Assembly: GCA_041685505.1 (NCBI GenBank)
Contig: JAWLFQ010000001.1
Location: 45,301-109,300 of the forward strand
DNA from: T1Sed10-7 sp041685505
Lineage (GTDB): Bacteria; Actinomycetota; Nitriliruptoria; Nitriliruptorales; Nitriliruptoraceae
Length of the DNA: 64,000 nt
Direction: 5' to 3'
Positions within the stretch are counted from its first letter, which is position 1. Each line of letters starts with the position of its first letter. This document shows positions 62,495 to 64,000 of this stretch, one piece after another. The translations under genes were made by a program, and so were the position numbers. The notes below the pieces were generated by a model, which searched no databases, was not told the DNA's origin, and saw nothing but the letters and a program-made list of their open reading frames with translations.

Positions 62495-63677
62495 CCGCGG
62501 CCGCTCCTCCGAGGGCCAGGGCGATGGCGATGCCCCAGGCCAGCGTGAAGGAGCCGGCCACCTCGACGGTGACGCCGAACAGCGGAGCGCCGACGCACAG
62601 GCCGAGCATGAAGGCGGACTGGACGGCGCCTGTCGCGGCTGCGGTGTGCTCGGCCTCCACCTCGGTCAGGATCGCGTACTGCACCACCACGTTCCACGTC
62701 CCCACCGTCGCGCCGGTCACCACGGCGCCCGCCCACAGCAGGAAGATGCCCGCCGAGCTCGCACCCATGACCAACAGCAGCCCGACGACAGCACCGCTGC
62801 TGAGCACCAGGAGGGCGCGCTCTGGCCGCATGAGGCGCTCCGCGGCGACCACCCAGACGATGCGTGTGGCAGTCGCGACCAGGGCGAAGGTCGCGACCAT
62901 GAGGCCGCCCTGGGTCACCGTGGCCCCCACCTGCTGGACGGCGTAGAGGGCCAGGTAGATCGTCAGCGCCGACTGGCCCGTCGCCATCGCCAGCGAGTAG
63001 TACTGGAGCCAGCGGACCTGTCGTCGTGCGGCCGCGACCGAGTCCGGTGCGGGCGACGGACGGTGGCTGCGCACTGTCGTCGGGACGGCCGGCAGGGACG
63101 CAGCCAGCAAGGCCGTGGCGACGGCACCGACGACGAGCAGCCCCGGTCGCCACCCGAGGCTGAAGGCGAGCCAGGGCAGGAGCCCTCCCGCCACGGACTG
63201 ACCGACCTTGACCCCGGTCTGCTTCACGCCGATGGCGAGCCCGCGTCGACCGTCACGGATGCCTTCCACGATCAGACGGCTGGTGAGCGGGTTGTTGATG
63301 CCGAGCCCACCACTGGCGACGATGCCGAGCGCCAGGAGCCACACCAGCGACCGGCTCGAGGCCAGCAGCACGATCGCCGCGATGGCCGTGCCGTAGAGGA
63401 TCGCCAGCCCCGCCCGCCCACCGATCACGTCCAGTGCACGCCCGGCCGTGCGCGCGACCACGGCGGCCCCGAGGTACATCAGCGAGGCGGCGACGCCGAT
63501 GCTGGCCTCACCGACCGCCAACTCCTCGACCAGGAACGGGGCCAGCACACCCAGGGCGAACTCCGGGAAGGTACTGACCATCATCGCGAAGAACAGCGCC
63601 GAGGTCAGGGCGAGTTCGCGGCCGGTGGACGACGCAGCAGCGTTCTGGCCGCGCTCCTGTCCGGGACCCGCCACCAC
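62457..63677 (-). CDS. Major facilitator superfamily transporter
   Basis: A 406-residue MFS protein with about twelve membrane segments and a GRALDVIGGRAGLAILYG loop. GGGAGG five bases before GTG 63677 sets the start; a longer frame up to 63872 has no better site and codes for a Pro/Cys/Arg-rich stretch unlike protein. It resembles the MFS protein at 48474. A GGATAC-type site lies about 95 bp upstream, linking it to the catabolic island. Confidence 0.87.
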   Translation of the reverse strand: MVAGPGQERGQNAAASSTGRELALTSALFFAMMVSTFPEFALGVLAPFLVEELAVGEASIGVAASLMYLGAAVVARTAGRALDVIGGRAGLAILYGTAIAAIVLLASSRSLVWLLALGIVASGGLGINNPLTSRLIVEGIRDGRRGLAIGVKQTGVKVGQSVAGGLLPWLAFSLGWRPGLLVVGAVATALLAASLPAVPTTVRSHRPSPAPDSVAAARRQVRWLQYYSLAMATGQSALTIYLALYAVQQVGATVTQGGLMVATFALVATATRIVWVVAAERLMRPERALLVLSSGAVVGLLLVMGASSAGIFLLWAGAVVTGATVGTWNVVVQYAILTEVEAEHTAAATGAVQSAFMLGLCVGAPLFGVTVEVAGSFTLAWGIAIALALGGAAAVTVGRRPRAGRR

Positions 63678-63770
63678 GTCGGCCTCCCGATCCGTGACGA
63701 CGACTCCCTCGGCGTGCCGTGACGTTCCGCCACGCCGTGGCGGGGGCCGAGCACCACACGAGCTTGCTGT

Positions 63771-63783
63771 GGACACAGTATCC
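63771..63783. promoter_or_regulatory. GGATAC-N-GTATCC-type site before MFS gene
   Basis: GGACAC-A-GTATCC matches at 11 of 12 arm positions and is the closest partner of the site before the first tctC. It lies in the 224-bp gap between metH and the MFS gene, about 95 bp before the latter. Confidence 0.55.
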
Positions 63784-63901
63784 AGTGGTGCGCTCCCAGG
63801 GCAACGCAGGTCAGCGGCAGGTGTCGTGGCCGACAGGAGCGCACCGGGAGGGCGCCCGCACGGACACAGCACGCATGAGGAGACTTCCGGCGGTCACGGC
63901 A

Positions 63902-64000
63902 CTACCGCGCGTTGAAGTACTTCGCTTCGGGGTGGTGGATCACGATCGCCGAGGTGGACTGCTCCGGGTGGAGCATGAACTCGTCGGTCAGTTCCACGTC
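63902..64000 (-). CDS. metH: Probable methionine synthase MetH, C-terminal end
   Basis: Only the last 32 codons are inside the window; the gene runs off the right edge. They end HPEQSTSAIVIHHPEAKYFNAR. A terminal HPEAKYF resembles the end of the adenosylmethionine-binding activation domain of cobalamin-dependent methionine synthase. Too short for certainty. Confidence 0.55.
   Translation of the reverse strand, partial: DVELTDEFMLHPEQSTSAIVIHHPEAKYFNAR

Noticed and set aside
63678..63872. N-terminal extension of the MFS protein
   Set aside because: The added residues are Pro/Arg/Cys rich with no membrane character, and a good GGGAGG site lies before GTG 63677.

Overview
The window is about 64 kb of very GC-rich, densely packed DNA with many GTG starts and ATGA/GTGA stop-start overlaps. 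The purS/purQ/purL split, an F420-type luciferase-like oxidoreductase, a single-chain pyruvate carboxylase and lipoproteins with long Asp/Glu-rich linkers suggest a high-GC actinobacterium, possibly a halo- or alkaliphilic Nitriliruptoria-type lineage. The taxon is an inference. No rRNA, tRNA, CRISPR array, transposase or phage gene was seen. Two 100-N scaffold gaps are each flanked by an identical 99-bp duplicate, so they are assembly artefacts and the true sequence is about 398 bp shorter.

Region 1 (1-11.3 kb) is carbon supply and central metabolism. It holds the end of dabB, dabA and a PII-like gene (an energy-coupled inorganic carbon uptake system), a small winged-helix regulator divergent from ornithine aminotransferase, deoC (split by a gap), pyruvate carboxylase and a stand-alone receiver protein. 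Region 2 (11.4-21 kb) is purine synthesis: purS, purQ, purL, purK, purE and purF, interleaved with an anchored protein of unknown function, an MFS transporter and a minus-strand small membrane protein.

Region 3 (21-55 kb) is a large accessory catabolic island. It starts with molybdenum-hydroxylase maturation genes (XdhC, a MocA-like transferase, CoxG), a 3-hydroxyacyl-CoA dehydrogenase, RidA, and a two-gene 2-oxoacid dehydrogenase (fused E1, E2). It continues with an FCD-type GntR regulator, an enamidase-like hydrolase fused by overlapping stops to a three-subunit molybdenum hydroxylase, a DUF1989 protein and a TctCAB transporter. An operon of ring-opening and C-N hydrolases follows: two maleate-isomerase-like proteins, SDR, PyrE-like, M20 carbamoylase-like, PyrC-like, ornithine-cyclodeaminase-like and an amidohydrolase. 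It ends with an MFS transporter, a glutaryl-CoA-dehydrogenase-like enzyme and a second Tct system with a TctA-TctB fusion. The set looks like a pathway that hydroxylates an N-heterocycle, opens the ring, strips the nitrogen and sends the carbon to acyl-CoA metabolism. The substrate cannot be read from the sequence. A recurring imperfect palindrome, GGATAC-N-GTATCC, lies before most transcription units here and may be the operator of the local FCD regulator.

Region 4 (54-64 kb) has a luciferase-like enzyme, a Usp protein and a HutC-type regulator facing a six-gene operon across a perfect 14-bp palindrome. The operon encodes a creatininase-family hydrolase, a fumarate-reductase-like flavoprotein, a half-length SdhB-like [2Fe-2S] protein, a thiol dioxygenase, a Pht5-like protein and a YeiH-type exporter, and it may act on a sulfur- and nitrogen-containing compound. 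An MFS transporter and the probable end of metH close the window.
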